DNA of 64,000 nt from Oceanimonas pelagia (GCF_030849025.1 NZ_CP118224.1:170001-234000); one strand, 5' to 3'; counted from the stretch's first letter, positions 42,435 through 51,108 are shown. The notes: a model not told the origin generated them from the sequence alone. Numbers and translations: made by a program.

Positions 42435-42935
42435 TCAGGACTTGCTCTTTGCCGGGCGGGGCACGATCAGGGTGGGAATGCGCGACTCGCGCAGCACGTT
42501 CTTGGCCACGCTGCCCAGCAGGGTATGCAGCCAGCCCTTTTCGTGGGCGCCCATGATGATGAGATCGCACTCCAGCTCCCTTGCGCGCTTGAGTATGGTC
42601 TGCTCCGGGTAGCCTTCCACCACTTCGCAGCCCACGATCTTGGTGCGCAGCGCCTTTTCTTCCGGGGCGATGTGTTCCCAGAAGTAATCCTGGCGTTCCT
42701 GCAACTGGGCCCTGGCATGATTCAGGCGCTGGTGCAGAAACTCTTCCCGGCTGCTCTGGTTGAGAATGTAGGACTGCAGGGTGAGCTTCTCGTCACCGGA
42801 GAGCTGCTCCACCACCTTGAGAATATGAATGTCGGCACCGGTCTGCCTGGCCAGATACACGGCATACTGAAAGGCATAGGAGGCGTTCTTCGACAGATCG
42901 GTGCAATACAGGATTTTGTTGACTTGCGGCAGCAT
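42435..42935 (-). CDS. Universal stress protein (UspA/TeaD-like)
   Basis: The 166-aa UspA-fold protein has the N-terminal ILYCTDLSKNASYAFQYAV and the ATP-binding glycine-rich region MGAHEKGWLHTLLGSVAKNVL. It lies downstream of and on the same strand as the TRAP transporter genes (146-nt gap). In Halomonas a Usp (TeaD) is encoded with the TeaABC TRAP transporter and modulates it, so a similar role is plausible here. Start chosen at ATG 42935, with GGGAG upstream. Confidence 0.85.
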   Translation of the reverse strand: MLPQVNKILYCTDLSKNASYAFQYAVYLARQTGADIHILKVVEQLSGDEKLTLQSYILNQSSREEFLHQRLNHARAQLQERQDYFWEHIAPEEKALRTKIVGCEVVEGYPEQTILKRARELECDLIIMGAHEKGWLHTLLGSVAKNVLRESRIPTLIVPRPAKSKS

Positions 42936-43081
42936 GTGGCACTCCCTTACTGGCTGGAACTGGGGTTTGATCATGTTCAGCATAGTCGCCGAACCATGAC
43001 CTCATGATGAGGCCGCCGGGGCGATCGGGCCTTGACCCCGATCACGCCGGCGGCGTTGAACACTCGTCTGAGCCTGTTGCC

Positions 43082-44425
43082 CTAGTAGCCGAGCAGCCTG
43101 GGCAGGAACAGGGTAATTTCCGGTACAAAGGCGACAATGAACACGGCAACCACCGAGGTCAGCGCAAAGGGCAGGGCCCGCAGCGAAATTTCCTCGATGG
43201 AAGTGCCCGACACCCCGGAGGCAATAAACAGGTTCTCGCCCAGGGGCGGGGTCTGAAAGCCGATGGACAGGCAGCACACCACTACTATGCCGAAGTGCAC
43301 CGGGTCAATTCCCAGGCTGTAGGCCACCGGCAACAGCACCGGGGTGAGGATCAGAATGGCCGCCAGGGTCTCCATGAACATGCCCACAAACAGCAGGAAG
43401 AAGATGATCAGCGCCCAGATCAGGTAGATGTTGCTGGTCATCTCCAGCATCGAGGAGGCGACGATGGCCGGAATCTGGTTTTCCACCAGCAGCCGCCCGA
43501 ACACGGTGGCGGTAAACAGGATCAGCAGCACGCGGCCGGTGAGCCAGGTGGTGGTTTCCAGCGAGCGCAGCACATCCTTCACCTTCAGCTCCCGGTGCAC
43601 GAAAAAGCCGATGAACAGGGTGTAGAAGATGGCGACAATGGCCGACTCGGTGGGGGTGAACAGGCCGCTGTAAATGCCCCCGAGAATCACGATGGGAGCC
43701 AGCACCGACCAGGTGCCCTTGCGCAGCGCGGTGAGAATGTTGGCGCCGGACCAGCCTTCGGTGGTGCCGGTGTAGTTCTGCTTTTTACACAGAAAATAGT
43801 TCATGGTCAGCAGACCGCAGGACAGCACCAGCCCCGGCAGAAAGCCGGCGATAAACAGCTTGGGAATCGACACCGACTGGAACTGGCCGTGCTCGGCAAT
43901 GGCTTCGGGGGGCGGCATCAGGCCGATGGCGGAAATGCCGAAGATCACCATGGGAATGGAGGGCGGAATCACCACGCCCAGGCCGCCGGATGAGGCGGTA
44001 ATGGCGGAGGCGTAGCCCTTGCCGTAGCCGCGCTCGACCATGGCCGGAATCATCAGCATGCCCACGGCGGCGGTGGTGGCCGGGCCGGAGCCGGAAATGG
44101 CGCCAAAGAACATGCAGGCCATCACGGTGGCGGCCGACATGCCCCCGGTAAAGGGGCCGGCAAAACTTTCCGCCAGGTCCACCAGCCGTTTGGAAATGCC
44201 GGCGGCCTCCATCAGGGCGCCGGCCAGAATAAAGGCGGGCAGCGCCATCAGCGGAAAGGAGCCTACCGAGGTAAAGGCGATCTGCACGAACTTGATGGGG
44301 TTTTCACCCAGATACAGAAAGGATGCCAGCGCCGATACCCCGAGCGATACACTGATGGGGGCGCCCAGCAGCAGCAGGGTCAGAAAGCTGCCAAACAGGA
44401 TCAGTACGACAGAAGATTCAACCAT
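43082..44425 (-). CDS. tauM: TRAP transporter large permease, probable taurine transporter
   Basis: The 447-aa DctM-family protein has about 12 membrane segments and family motifs GAISGSGPATTAAVGMLMIP and PPSIPMVIFGISAIG. With the small permease and periplasmic protein it forms a sodium-driven TRAP importer. It overlaps the upstream small-permease gene by 8 nt. Name is by analogy with TauKLM; the substrate is inferred from the TauR-type box before the first gene. Confidence 0.87.
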   Translation of the reverse strand: MVESSVVLILFGSFLTLLLLGAPISVSLGVSALASFLYLGENPIKFVQIAFTSVGSFPLMALPAFILAGALMEAAGISKRLVDLAESFAGPFTGGMSAATVMACMFFGAISGSGPATTAAVGMLMIPAMVERGYGKGYASAITASSGGLGVVIPPSIPMVIFGISAIGLMPPPEAIAEHGQFQSVSIPKLFIAGFLPGLVLSCGLLTMNYFLCKKQNYTGTTEGWSGANILTALRKGTWSVLAPIVILGGIYSGLFTPTESAIVAIFYTLFIGFFVHRELKVKDVLRSLETTTWLTGRVLLILFTATVFGRLLVENQIPAIVASSMLEMTSNIYLIWALIIFFLLFVGMFMETLAAILILTPVLLPVAYSLGIDPVHFGIVVVCCLSIGFQTPPLGENLFIASGVSGTSIEEISLRALPFALTSVVAVFIVAFVPEITLFLPRLLGY

Positions 44426-45038
44426 GATGAGCTCCGGCTTTGACGCGGCCCTGAGTGGGGGACTGGGGGTTGTCTTGTGCCGACGAGGCCGGCGACGCTG
44501 GCGATTTCGCCGAGTCCATCAGCTTTTCCACTTCCAGTGACTCGGGATCGCGAATGTCGATGCCCTTGATCAGCTTGTAGTAGTTCACCTGCAGAATGCG
44601 AAAGGTCATCAGCGCAAAGGCGACGGGCAGGATCACGTACACGTATTTCATCGGAAACCCAAGAGTCTGGGACTTCCAGAACAGGTTCATCTTGTTGAAT
44701 ACAAAGTCGTAACTGAGCCAGACGAAATAGCTGTTGAAACCTACCCAGATCAGATCGGCCAGGGCTTCGCTGTATACCGCCACCCTGGGCGGAAACAGCT
44801 TGAACTGAAAGGTGACCCGGTTGTGGGCCGCCAGTTTGGTGGCGTAGCTGGCCCCAAAGTAGACGAACCAGACAAACATGTAAGTGGATAGTTCTTCACT
44901 CCAGGCAATGGAGTAGTCGAACAACTGCCGCGAAATGATCTGAATAAACAGAATGACAACAAAGGTGGCGAGCAGGGTGCTGCAAAGAACCCGTTCAATG
45001 TTGTCGAGAATTTTATAAGTAAGTTTGCCGATACTCAT
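44418..45038 (-). CDS. tauL: TRAP transporter small permease
   Basis: The 206-aa DctQ-family protein has four membrane segments (about residues 12-35, 48-68, 85-108, 125-150), the expected topology, with SRQLFDYSIAWSEELSTYMF as the family signature. The C-terminal tail after residue 160 is hydrophilic and rich in Pro/Ser. ATG 45038 has GGGAGG 8 nt upstream. Confidence 0.87.
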   Translation of the reverse strand: MSIGKLTYKILDNIERVLCSTLLATFVVILFIQIISRQLFDYSIAWSEELSTYMFVWFVYFGASYATKLAAHNRVTFQFKLFPPRVAVYSEALADLIWVGFNSYFVWLSYDFVFNKMNLFWKSQTLGFPMKYVYVILPVAFALMTFRILQVNYYKLIKGIDIRDPESLEVEKLMDSAKSPASPASSAQDNPQSPTQGRVKAGAHHG

Positions 45039-45104
45039 GGCATTTTCCTCCCTGATGGACGCTGCCCCCGGCGGGGCCGGGGGCAGTATCACTAGGCCAA
45101 TTGC

Positions 45105-46118
45105 TTAGATGGTGTCCCGGCCCAGGGATTTCAGGATCTTGTTCAGCTCTTCCTTGCCACCCAGTTGATCGTAGTACTTGGGCCAGACCTGGCTGACGGC
45201 CTTTTCAATCCACGCTTTCTCGCCGTCTGCCGGCTCGGTAATTTCCATGCCCTTCTCAACCAGCTCGGCCTTGATCTTGTCTTCCTGGGCAACCAGCCAC
45301 TGGGCGCTGTGCTCGGTGGCTACCTTGCCGGCTTCCAGAATCGCCTGCTGCACGTCTTCCGGCTGTTCCTGGAACACGGCTTCGGACATGACCAGCGGCT
45401 CAATGGAGAACAGGTAACGAATGTTGGTGATGTACTTCTGCACCTCGTCGAACTTCATGGAAGAAACGGTGATATAGGGGTTGTCCTGACCGTCGACCAC
45501 GCCCATCTGCAGGCCGGTAAAGGTTTCGGACCAGGCCATGGGGGTGGGGTTGATGCCCCAGGCGCGGTAGGTATCGATCATGATCTCGTTGTTGGGCACC
45601 CGAATCTTGAGGCCCTGCAGATCGTCCAGGCTGTGCACCGGTTTTTTGGAGTTGGTCAGCACCCGAAACCCGGTATAGGTCCAGCCCACAATGCGCACAC
45701 CGGCATCACGAATGGTGTTTTCCACCAGCTTCTGACCCACCTCTCCCTGAGTCAGGGCCACGGCGTCATCCAGGCTCTGCATCATGTAGGGCAGGGTCAG
45801 TACCCCCACGGACGGCGAAAAGGGAGTCACGTTATTGATGGCCAGAATGGAGAAGTCGAGCAATCCCATGGCGGCATCGTTGACGGTGGCCTGCTCATCG
45901 CCCAGCTGGCCGTTGAGGAACATCTGGGTGTCGTGCTTGCCGCCGGTTTTTTCTGCAAATGCTTCGGAAAACTTCAGACCCAGCTGATGCTGGGCACTGC
46001 CGGCAGCGTCACCGACTGCGATGCGAAACGTCTTCGCCAGGACATGGGGGCTGGCCATGGCGGCGCCAAGGCAAAGGGCGAGGGAGACGGATTTCACAAA
46101 ACGTTGCTTGAATATCAT
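45105..46118 (-). CDS. tauK: TRAP transporter periplasmic solute-binding protein, probable taurine
   Basis: The 337-aa DctP-family protein has a signal peptide (MIFKQRFVKSVSLALCLGAA, cleavage near VLA) and the ligand Arg segment GLKIRVPNNEIMID, where Arg normally binds a carboxylate and could bind a sulfonate. VDGQDNPYITVSSMKF is a family hallmark. First gene of tauKLM-usp; a tandem TauR-type box lies about 200 nt upstream. Confidence 0.88.
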   Translation of the reverse strand: MIFKQRFVKSVSLALCLGAAMASPHVLAKTFRIAVGDAAGSAQHQLGLKFSEAFAEKTGGKHDTQMFLNGQLGDEQATVNDAAMGLLDFSILAINNVTPFSPSVGVLTLPYMMQSLDDAVALTQGEVGQKLVENTIRDAGVRIVGWTYTGFRVLTNSKKPVHSLDDLQGLKIRVPNNEIMIDTYRAWGINPTPMAWSETFTGLQMGVVDGQDNPYITVSSMKFDEVQKYITNIRYLFSIEPLVMSEAVFQEQPEDVQQAILEAGKVATEHSAQWLVAQEDKIKAELVEKGMEITEPADGEKAWIEKAVSQVWPKYYDQLGGKEELNKILKSLGRDTI

Positions 46119-46317
46119 GGTTTCTTGCTCCAGTTGTGTGGCCCGGTGGTCACCGGGCGTTTACCTTCCGTGATAGCCGGAGTGCGAACACTCCGCGAGA
46201 CTGGCTCAATACACGCCGCTCTGCCCTGTAAGGGACCGCCAGGACGGCTGGCCGTGGTGTCCGGCTTTCTCGAAAGCCTGACTGTATCTTTGAATGAGGC
46301 TGTTAAATTGGTTAGGG
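46119..46317 (-). other. tauK 5' region with stable hairpins
   Basis: No gene is seen in the 320-bp gap between cobT-like and tauK. The tauK-proximal part holds GCCCGGTG-GT-CACCGGGC (46141-46158) and CGGAGTG-CGAA-CACTCCG (about 46179-46196). On the minus strand TTTAAC-N15-TACAGT (about 46283-46308) could be a promoter just downstream of the TauR-type box. Confidence 0.45.
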
Positions 46318-46345
46318 CCACTTGTGTTTTCGCACTGGGTCCAGA
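46318..46345 (-). promoter_or_regulatory. Tandem TauR-type box upstream of tauK
   Basis: On the minus strand TGGACCCAG (46343) and TGGCCCTAA (46320) are direct repeats with 23-bp spacing; the second copy reads CAAGTGGCCCTAAC. The stretch 46349-46410 upstream of it is strongly AT-rich, like an UP element. Confidence 0.72.
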
Positions 46346-46418
46346 CTAAAAATATTTTATTTTCAATGAATTAAAAATGATTATTGTAAAATTGATGTTA
46401 ACTTTTATGTTTCCGGAA

Positions 46419-46435
46419 AGCCGCCGTTGGCGGCT
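46419..46435 (-). terminator. Weak terminator-like hairpin after the cobT-like gene
   Basis: AGCCGCC-AAC-GGCGGCT on the minus strand directly after the stop codon, followed only by TTTCC. It may end the cobST-like transcript with poor efficiency. Confidence 0.45.
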
Positions 46436-46438
46436 GGC

Positions 46439-48181
46439 TCAGCCCCGCATGGCCCTTGTGATAAGGGCCAGGATTTCATCAAAAATCCGGTTGTCGGGGC
46501 TGTGCTCCAGATCCAGCAGCTGGTTGTGGCGGTAATAACGGCTCAGATCCAGCCCGACCCCCAGGGCGCACAGCCGAATGCGCGGATCCCGGTCGATGCG
46601 ATCGGCCACCGCCATCAGGTGAGCGTCGAGAATGTCGTCGGCGTTGCTCTGGCGGGTGGCGGTGTCCATGGGACAGCCGTCGGAGATCACCAGCAGAATA
46701 CGCTCGTTGACGTGCTCGGCCAGCAGCCGCTGTTCGGCCCACAGCAGCGCCTCGCCGTCCAGCCCTTCACGGAACAGGTCGCTCTTGAGCAGGGCCGCCA
46801 GGCTGCGCCGGGCCCGGCGCCAGGGGGTGTCGCTGTTTTTGTACACCAGGTGGCAGCGCTCGTTGAGCCGGCCCGGGTTGGCCGGCCAGCCCCGGCGTTG
46901 CCAGTCCTTCAGCGGCTGGCCGCCGTTCCAGTGGCCGGTGGTAAAGCCCAGTACCTCGGTGCGGGCGCCGGTGCGCTCCAGCCCCTGCACCAGCAAATCG
47001 ATGAGCATGGCAATGTGCTCCATGTGGGGACGCATGGAGCCGGAGTTGTCCACCAGAATGGTGACCGCGGCATTGGCCCGCCATTCCTCCCTGGGTTGCT
47101 TGAATACCCGGCGGTCGGCGTGGCTGGTGACCAGGGTCGACAGCCGGCGGCCGTCGAGCCGGCCTTCCTCCTCGCCAAAGCGCCAGCCGTCCTGGTGGGG
47201 CCGGGCCAGCAGCCGGCGCAGCTTTTTGGTGAGACCGTTGAGGTTGAGCCCCTGCTCGCGAATGCGCTGATCCAGCTGCCGGCGCAGCCGCTCCAGCAGT
47301 TCGGGGCGTACCTTTCTGGCGGCCTGCCATTCCTTGTCGTAGCGACCGGTAAAAATGCGGTAAGCGGCCTCGCCATCGCTGTTTCGGGGGGAAGCGCCGC
47401 CGGCCTGGCTGCCGGCCTGATCGCCGTCGCCATCGAAATCCAGCAGCAGGCCAAAGCCGTTGCCGACTTCCTCCAGGGCGTCCTGGTCCTGCTCATTCCC
47501 GGCCAGTTGCTGTTGCAGATCGGCCACCAGCTCGTTGACGGAGAGGGCAATGGCCAGCGCCTGCTCGGCAAAGGCGGCCTGATCTTCCCGGCAGCGGCGA
47601 ATGCGACCAAAGGGCTGGCCGATTTCCCGCAGCAAAAACATGCGGGTCGACTCGATCAGGTGCTCGGTGCCCTCGTCGATGGGGCCGCCGCCGAGCTGCA
47701 CCCAGCTCATCATCGACAGGGTGAACAGCAGCAGACCCAGGTGGCTTTCGGTCTGGCCCGAGGCCAGAAAGCGGTTGCTCCAGGCGCTGAAGCGGTAATG
47801 CAGGTTGCGGCGGCTGCCGGGATGGTGGGCGGGCACCAGGGATTCGACACGAAGCTGCTCCAGCAGCTCGAACACCAGCCGGGCCACCGGCGGCGTGGGC
47901 AACCAGTGGCGGTGCAGCTCGGGATCGTGGTGGCGCAGACGCAGGGCAATGGCATCGGCCACGCCCCGGCATGACCCCCAGTCGTCCTGTTGCGCGTCCA
48001 GTTGCAGGTGGGGGGCGCGCAGCGGATAGGCCTTGCCGCGCCATTCCAGCCGGTGGCCCCGGTAGCGCACTTCGGCCTGAGCCGACTGGGCCCGGATCAG
48101 GGCCGCACACAGCTCTTCCAGCCGCTGCTGGCGGCGGGCCTCGGCGGCCGCATTCGGGGTGTTGTCGGTGGGGGCGGCCAT
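46439..48181 (-). CDS. CobT-like von Willebrand factor A protein
   Basis: The 580-aa protein resembles cobaltochelatase CobT: an N-terminal helical region, a middle acidic stretch (DFDGDGDQ near residue 250) and a C-terminal VWA domain. The MIDAS motif is VDNSGSM near residue 365, and VISDGCPMDTATRQS near residue 507 matches the CobT SDGxPxDxxT segment. In aerobic B12 synthesis CobT works with CobS and CobN, but no cobN or cobalamin gene is visible here. The gene is 3 nt after cobS-like and shares its TauR-type box. Probably an AAA+/VWA metal-insertion or protein-activation module with a new client. Confidence 0.82.
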   Translation of the reverse strand: MAAPTDNTPNAAAEARRQQRLEELCAALIRAQSAQAEVRYRGHRLEWRGKAYPLRAPHLQLDAQQDDWGSCRGVADAIALRLRHHDPELHRHWLPTPPVARLVFELLEQLRVESLVPAHHPGSRRNLHYRFSAWSNRFLASGQTESHLGLLLFTLSMMSWVQLGGGPIDEGTEHLIESTRMFLLREIGQPFGRIRRCREDQAAFAEQALAIALSVNELVADLQQQLAGNEQDQDALEEVGNGFGLLLDFDGDGDQAGSQAGGASPRNSDGEAAYRIFTGRYDKEWQAARKVRPELLERLRRQLDQRIREQGLNLNGLTKKLRRLLARPHQDGWRFGEEEGRLDGRRLSTLVTSHADRRVFKQPREEWRANAAVTILVDNSGSMRPHMEHIAMLIDLLVQGLERTGARTEVLGFTTGHWNGGQPLKDWQRRGWPANPGRLNERCHLVYKNSDTPWRRARRSLAALLKSDLFREGLDGEALLWAEQRLLAEHVNERILLVISDGCPMDTATRQSNADDILDAHLMAVADRIDRDPRIRLCALGVGLDLSRYYRHNQLLDLEHSPDNRIFDEILALITRAMRG

Positions 48182-48184
48182 GAG

Positions 48185-49165
48185 TTACACCGCCGTCAGT
48201 TGCAGGGCCTGGGGCTCGGGCAGCTCCTGATCGAAGCAGCGCTGGTAATACTCGGCCACCAGCGGACGCTCGCCCTCGTCGCACTTGTTGAGAAACGACA
48301 GCCGGAATGCCAGCGCGGTATCATTGAAGATCTCGTTGTTTTCGGCCCAGGCGATCAGGGTGCGGGGCGACATCAGGGTGGACAGATCCCCGGCGGCAAA
48401 GCCGGCCCGGGTGAGCTCGGCCACCGCCACCATTCGGCTGATCAGCTCATGGCCACGGGTGTCGTTGTAGCGGGGTACCTTGCCCTGAATGATGCGAATT
48501 TCGTCTTCCCGGGGCAGGTAGTCGAGCTTGGCGACGATGTTCCAGCGGTCCATCTGGGCTTGGTTGATCTGCTGGGTGCCGTGATACAGGCCGGTGATGT
48601 TGCCCAGGCCCACGGTATTGGCGGTAGCGAACAGGCGGAAATGGGGGTTGGGCGTGATCACCTGGTTCTGATCGAGCAGGGTGAACTTGCCGTCCTGCTC
48701 CAGAATGCGCTGGATCACGAACATCACGTCGGGGCGGCCGGCGTCGAACTCGTCAAAGATCAGCGCCACCGGCCGGCGCAGCGCCCAGGGCACTATGCCT
48801 TCCTGAAAGCGGGTGATCTGCTTGCCTTCCTCCAGCACTATGGTGTCCTTGCCCACCAAATCCAGGCGACTGATGTGGCCGTCCAGGTTGACCCGCACGC
48901 AAGGCCAGTTGAGGCGGGCGGCCACCTGCTCGATGTGGGTGGACTTGCCGGTGCCGTGCAGGCCCTGCAGCAGTACCCGGCGGTTGCGGGTGAAACCGGC
49001 CAGAATGGCCAGGGTGACGTCCGGATTGAAACAGTAGCTGGGATCGATGTCGGGTACGTGCTCGTCCCTGTGCTCGAACACCGGTACCTGCATGTCTATG
49101 TCGAGGTTGAACAGTTCGCGCACCGGGCGCAACCGGCTGGGGTGGTCGTGAAGAAGATCGGTCAT
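48185..49165 (-). CDS. CobS-like MoxR-type AAA+ ATPase
   Basis: The 326-aa ATPase is strikingly similar to cobaltochelatase CobS: FNLDIDMQVPVFEHRDEHVP at the N-terminus, Walker A GLHGTGKSTHIEQVAARLNW, Walker B PVALIFDEFDAGRPDVMFV, and the sensor 1 region LFATANTVGLGN. AAA+ proteins of this kind partner with a VWA protein to remodel an enzyme using ATP. Start at MTDLLHDHPSR (49165), with GAGG about 11 nt upstream. A tandem TauR-type box lies about 80 nt upstream. Confidence 0.85.
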   Translation of the reverse strand: MTDLLHDHPSRLRPVRELFNLDIDMQVPVFEHRDEHVPDIDPSYCFNPDVTLAILAGFTRNRRVLLQGLHGTGKSTHIEQVAARLNWPCVRVNLDGHISRLDLVGKDTIVLEEGKQITRFQEGIVPWALRRPVALIFDEFDAGRPDVMFVIQRILEQDGKFTLLDQNQVITPNPHFRLFATANTVGLGNITGLYHGTQQINQAQMDRWNIVAKLDYLPREDEIRIIQGKVPRYNDTRGHELISRMVAVAELTRAGFAAGDLSTLMSPRTLIAWAENNEIFNDTALAFRLSFLNKCDEGERPLVAEYYQRCFDQELPEPQALQLTAV

Positions 49166-49241
49166 GGCACTGGCCTCACTGGCAACGGCTAAAAATAACA
49201 AGGTGTTAACACACTCTAACCCTCACCCCTGCCCTGAACAG

Positions 49242-49271
49242 GGCCAGTTGCGCGCCGGCCATATGGCCAGC
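49242..49271 (-). promoter_or_regulatory. Tandem TauR-type box upstream of the cobS-like gene
   Basis: On the minus strand TGGCCATAT (49269) and TGGCCCTGT (49246) are direct repeats with 23-bp spacing; the second copy reads GCAACTGGCCCTGTTC. The site starts just after the sulP stop codon region, so cobST-like may have its own promoter. Confidence 0.68.
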
Positions 49272-49277
49272 GCGCCG

Positions 49278-51062
49278 TCAGTCTTCCGCCTTTGCTTTCT
49301 CCGCCGGCTGCCCCGGTGGCCGAATATGACATTCCCGGAAGATGCGCGCGGTGCAGGTGCGGCACACCTCGGCATCCAGCTGATCGTAGATGCGGTGAAT
49401 GGCCTGGCCCTTGTTGATGAACACATGGTCCCGGCGAATATCGTCGAGCCGGTTATTGCGCAGCAAAAAGCGCAGCACGCCTTCACGCAGGTTGCACAGA
49501 TACAGATCGCCGCCCAGCTCCCGGCGGCGTTCGGCCTCCTGTACCAGCATGTCGGCGCCCACCATGTCCACAAAATTGATGCCGTTGCCCACGATCAGCA
49601 GCCGGGGCTCGCGGATGGCCTGCAGGTATTCCTGCACATGGTTGACCGCGCCGAAGAACAGCGAGCCCTCGATGCGGATCACCCTGAGCTGGGGGCAGTA
49701 GGGCAGGCGCCGGCGCTCGGCGTTGACGAAAAACGGATGCTTGCTGTCCGGGTCGGGCAGGATCGACACCACCCGGGGGGTGGAGGTGCGCTTGAGGTAG
49801 AACACCAGCGACAGTATCACCCCGGTGTAAATGGCGAATTCCAGCTCCACCAGCAGGGTGGCGGCAAAGGTGGCGGTGAGCACGGTGGCCTCGGAACGGG
49901 AGCCGCGCATGATCAGCCGAATATGATGAAAATCGATCAGGTTCCAGGCCACCACCAGCAGCAGCCCGGCCATGGCCGGGCGGGGCAGCCAGGTGGTGAT
50001 GCCGGGGGCCAGCAGGATGATCAGCAGCAGAAAGCCGGAGGCGAACATCGCCGCCATGGGGGTGCGGGCGCCGGAGGTATAGTTGATGCCCGAACGGGTA
50101 AAGGATCCCGATGAGGCATAGCAGGAGAAAAAGGCGCCGACGATGTTCGACAGTCCCTGACCGATGAACTCCTGGTTGTCGTCCAGGCGCTGATGGGAGC
50201 GGCTGGCGATGGCCCGGGAAATGGCGGCGGCCTCCACCAGCCCCAGCAGGCTGATGGCCAGGGCCCCCGGGGCCAGGGCGCTGATGCTGGTCAGGCTCAA
50301 ATCGGGCAGGCTGAGCGGCGGCAGGCCGGTGGGAATGGCGCCCACCAGGGCGATGTGCGCATGAGTGGGATCGATCAGCACCGCCAGTCCGCTGGCCAGG
50401 GCCAGGGCAATCAGCATGTTGGGCCAGCGCGGCCGCCAGCGCTTGATGCCCACACAGGCGAGCACGGTAAACAGGGCCACCGTCAGGCTGTAATAGTCCA
50501 CCTCCGTCAGATGATGCAGCAATTGCCACCAGGTGCCGGGCACGCTGCCTTCGTTATTGACCGCAATGCCCAGCAGGGTGGGCAACTGGCTGGAGGCGAT
50601 GACCACGGCGGCGCCGGCGGTAAAACCGATCACCACCGACTGGGACACAAAATTGACCAGCACCCCCAGCCGGGCCAGGGCCAGCACCAGCTGAAACACC
50701 CCCTTCATCAGCGTCAGGGTCAGCGCCAGGGCGATAAAGGCGGCGCTGCCGGGCTCGGCCAGCGGGCTGACCGAGGTAAACACCACCACCGACATGGCGG
50801 CGGTGGGGCCGGAGATCAGATGCCAGGACGAGCCAAACAGGGCGGCAATAACGGCGGGAATAATGGCGGCGTAGAGGCCGTATTCCGGCGGCAGCCCGGC
50901 GATCAGGGCATAGGCCACCCCCTGGGGCAGCACCACGATGGCGTTGGTCAGGCCGGACTGGGCGTCGGCCCGCAGGCTGGCGCCATTGACCAGGGGCCAC
51001 CAGCCGAGAAAGGGCAGCAGGCGCTGCCAGCGTAAATAAAAGCCGGCCGTCGGCTCGGGCAT
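49278..51062 (-). CDS. SulP family anion transporter with STAS domain
   Basis: The 594-aa protein has a 14-helix SLC26/SulP membrane domain (VVLPQGVAYALIAGLPPEYG near residue 40 is the family signature) and a C-terminal cytoplasmic STAS domain from about residue 440 (VIRIEGSLFFGAVNHVQEYL). The tail after the STAS domain has CRTCTARIFRECH, a Cys-rich extension unusual for the family. It may move sulfate, sulfite or bicarbonate. AGGAGAG precedes the ATG at 51062. It lies between cobST-like and a pseudo-ALDH, all near TauR-type boxes. Confidence 0.88.
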   Translation of the reverse strand: MPEPTAGFYLRWQRLLPFLGWWPLVNGASLRADAQSGLTNAIVVLPQGVAYALIAGLPPEYGLYAAIIPAVIAALFGSSWHLISGPTAAMSVVVFTSVSPLAEPGSAAFIALALTLTLMKGVFQLVLALARLGVLVNFVSQSVVIGFTAGAAVVIASSQLPTLLGIAVNNEGSVPGTWWQLLHHLTEVDYYSLTVALFTVLACVGIKRWRPRWPNMLIALALASGLAVLIDPTHAHIALVGAIPTGLPPLSLPDLSLTSISALAPGALAISLLGLVEAAAISRAIASRSHQRLDDNQEFIGQGLSNIVGAFFSCYASSGSFTRSGINYTSGARTPMAAMFASGFLLLIILLAPGITTWLPRPAMAGLLLVVAWNLIDFHHIRLIMRGSRSEATVLTATFAATLLVELEFAIYTGVILSLVFYLKRTSTPRVVSILPDPDSKHPFFVNAERRRLPYCPQLRVIRIEGSLFFGAVNHVQEYLQAIREPRLLIVGNGINFVDMVGADMLVQEAERRRELGGDLYLCNLREGVLRFLLRNNRLDDIRRDHVFINKGQAIHRIYDQLDAEVCRTCTARIFRECHIRPPGQPAEKAKAED

Positions 51063-51074
51063 GGGTATTCTCTC

Positions 51075-51108
51075 CTGGTTCCATTTAACGGAGGAAACTG
51101 GCCATTGC
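51075..51108 (+). promoter_or_regulatory. Tandem TauR-type box upstream of the ALDH-like gene
   Basis: TGGTTCCAT (51076) and TGGCCATTG (51099) are direct repeats with 23-bp spacing; the second copy reads AAACTGGCCATTG, weaker than the other sites. The adjoining AACTGGCC/GGCCAGTT inverted repeat could also serve the divergent sulP gene. Confidence 0.55.

Noticed and set aside
46439-49165. Part of a cobalamin biosynthesis operon
   Set aside because: CobS- and CobT-like proteins alone are present; no CobN, CobB, CobQ or other corrin enzyme occurs in the window.
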